From assembly GCA_945871945.1 (NCBI GenBank), contig CAMBXY010000098.1:1-5798 (forward strand): a DNA stretch of 5,798 nt. Direction: 5' to 3'. Positions 5,346 to 5,798 of this stretch are shown piece after piece. Origin of the DNA: Bordetella parapertussis (GTDB lineage Bacteria; Pseudomonadota; Gammaproteobacteria; Burkholderiales; Burkholderiaceae_C). Under the pieces are notes generated by a model. That model was given only the letters and a program-made list of their open reading frames with translations, did not search any database and was not told the origin of the DNA. The position numbers and the translations under genes were made by a program. Position 1 is the stretch's first letter; each line of letters begins with the position of its first letter.

Positions 5346-5757
5346 AAATTTGACGGGTCCTGGCAAGCCATTGCGTACCGAGCCACCGGACAGCAAAGAA
5401 TTTGCGGGTCTTCAACGCATGGGGCTGGCGCGTTTGAAAGATGCCTAACACCAGGGCTTGTCGCTGGAGAGTCAGTTTGACTTGGCCTACAACGCAGCCC
5501 ACGCCTTGTGCCTGGCGGCCTTGCGCTGGCATGGCTACCGTTCGGGCAATCGCTTTATTGTTTTTCAGTTGTTGCCCCACACCTTGGGCCTAGGGCCAGA
5601 GGTGTGGCGTATTCTTTCAAAATGCCATGATGCGCGCAACCTTGGTGAGTACGAGGGCATGCTCGAAGTCGATACGCGACTCGTGGCCGACCTGATCACG
5701 GCTTGCCAACTGGTGGCCAACAAATTGGGCGCTTTGCCGCCCTTGACCCCTCCATAA
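5329..5757 (+). pseudogene. HEPN-like partner of the wHTH-MNT protein, interrupted by one in-frame TAA
   Basis: The frame starts at ATG 5329 behind a strong Shine-Dalgarno and overlaps the wHTH-MNT stop by 17 bp. It runs 39 codons to TAA at 5446-5448, then continues open in the same frame for 102 more codons to TAA at 5755-5757. The joined product would be 142 residues, a normal length for a HEPN protein. The part after the stop has the helical, conserved-looking sequence FDLAYNAAHALCLAALRWHGYR (50-71), FIVFQLLPHTLGL (76-88) and HDARNLGEYEG (100-110), as in HEPN partners of MNT proteins. The motif is R103-N-x-x-E-Y108, so the usual RX4-6H histidine is absent. A single base change, for example CAA to TAA, explains the interruption. 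Sequencing error, readthrough, or reinitiation at TTG 5458 or TTG 5482 are alternatives. If real, the MNT protein has no full-length partner here. Confidence 0.75.
5577..5607. repeat. Inverted repeat inside the HEPN-like gene
   Basis: CCACACCT (5577-5584) and AGGTGTGG (5600-5607) are perfect 8-bp arms around a 15-bp GC-rich spacer containing two direct GGGCC copies. It lies within codons of the LPHTLGLGPEVW stretch. Significance is unknown, and it could be codon-driven coincidence. Confidence 0.35.
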
Positions 5758-5798
5758 ACACCACCACACCCTTGTCCAAAAACTTGAAGCTATTGCCG
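5758..5798. other. Terminal 41 bp without a supported gene
   Basis: No start with a Shine-Dalgarno, no RNA gene and no clear terminator is visible after the HEPN-like frame. A minus-strand frame is open from the window edge to a TGA at about 5699, but it resembles nothing I recognise. Confidence 0.4.

Noticed and set aside
5697..5797. Minus-strand open frame entering from the right edge, overlapping the HEPN-like gene end
   Set aside because: About 33 codons with no recognisable family pattern, and it overlaps codons of a better-supported frame. It could still be the end of a gene outside the window.

Overview
The window looks like a chromosomal segment from a betaproteobacterium, most likely Burkholderiales and plausibly Comamonadaceae. 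This is an inference from moderately high GC, the style of the RhlE-type helicase with its long Gly/Arg/Pro-rich tail, and the types of PdxH, 2-hydroxyacid dehydrogenase and toxin-antitoxin proteins. No marker gene proves it.

Left part (1-3646) is housekeeping. It holds the last 35 codons of a probable msrA (+), then pdxH (-), which converges on msrA with only 7 bp between the stops. A likely msrA terminator is embedded in the last codons of pdxH. Next comes a D-2-hydroxyacid dehydrogenase (+, start at 874, supported by a good Shine-Dalgarno sequence), convergent with a 605-residue RhlE-type DEAD-box RNA helicase (-).

The 248-bp gap 3647-3894 separates the helicase from divergent accessory genes. 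It contains an A8 tract between GCC and GGC, and a perfect 7-bp inverted repeat just before the next gene. I saw no RNA gene in it.

Right part (3895-5757) is an island of two toxin-antitoxin-like pairs in the same orientation. Pair 1 is an AbrB/SpoVT-fold antitoxin with a Lys/Ala/Pro-rich tail, coupled by an ATGA overlap to a PIN-domain ribonuclease of the COG1569 type. Pair 2 is a winged-helix protein fused to a minimal nucleotidyltransferase (MNT), overlapping a HEPN-like partner by 17 bp. The HEPN-like gene is interrupted by one in-frame TAA at 5446-5448, with the rest of its frame intact to 5757. Its RN motif also lacks the histidine of the usual HEPN RNase motif.

The main non-coding signal is at 4686-4729. 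A 14-bp perfect inverted repeat, with a third in-register copy of its half-site, spans the candidate start codons of the wHTH-MNT gene. It could be an autoregulatory operator, a pair of mutually exclusive mRNA hairpins controlling translation, or both. The last 41 bases (5758-5798) carry no gene I can support.
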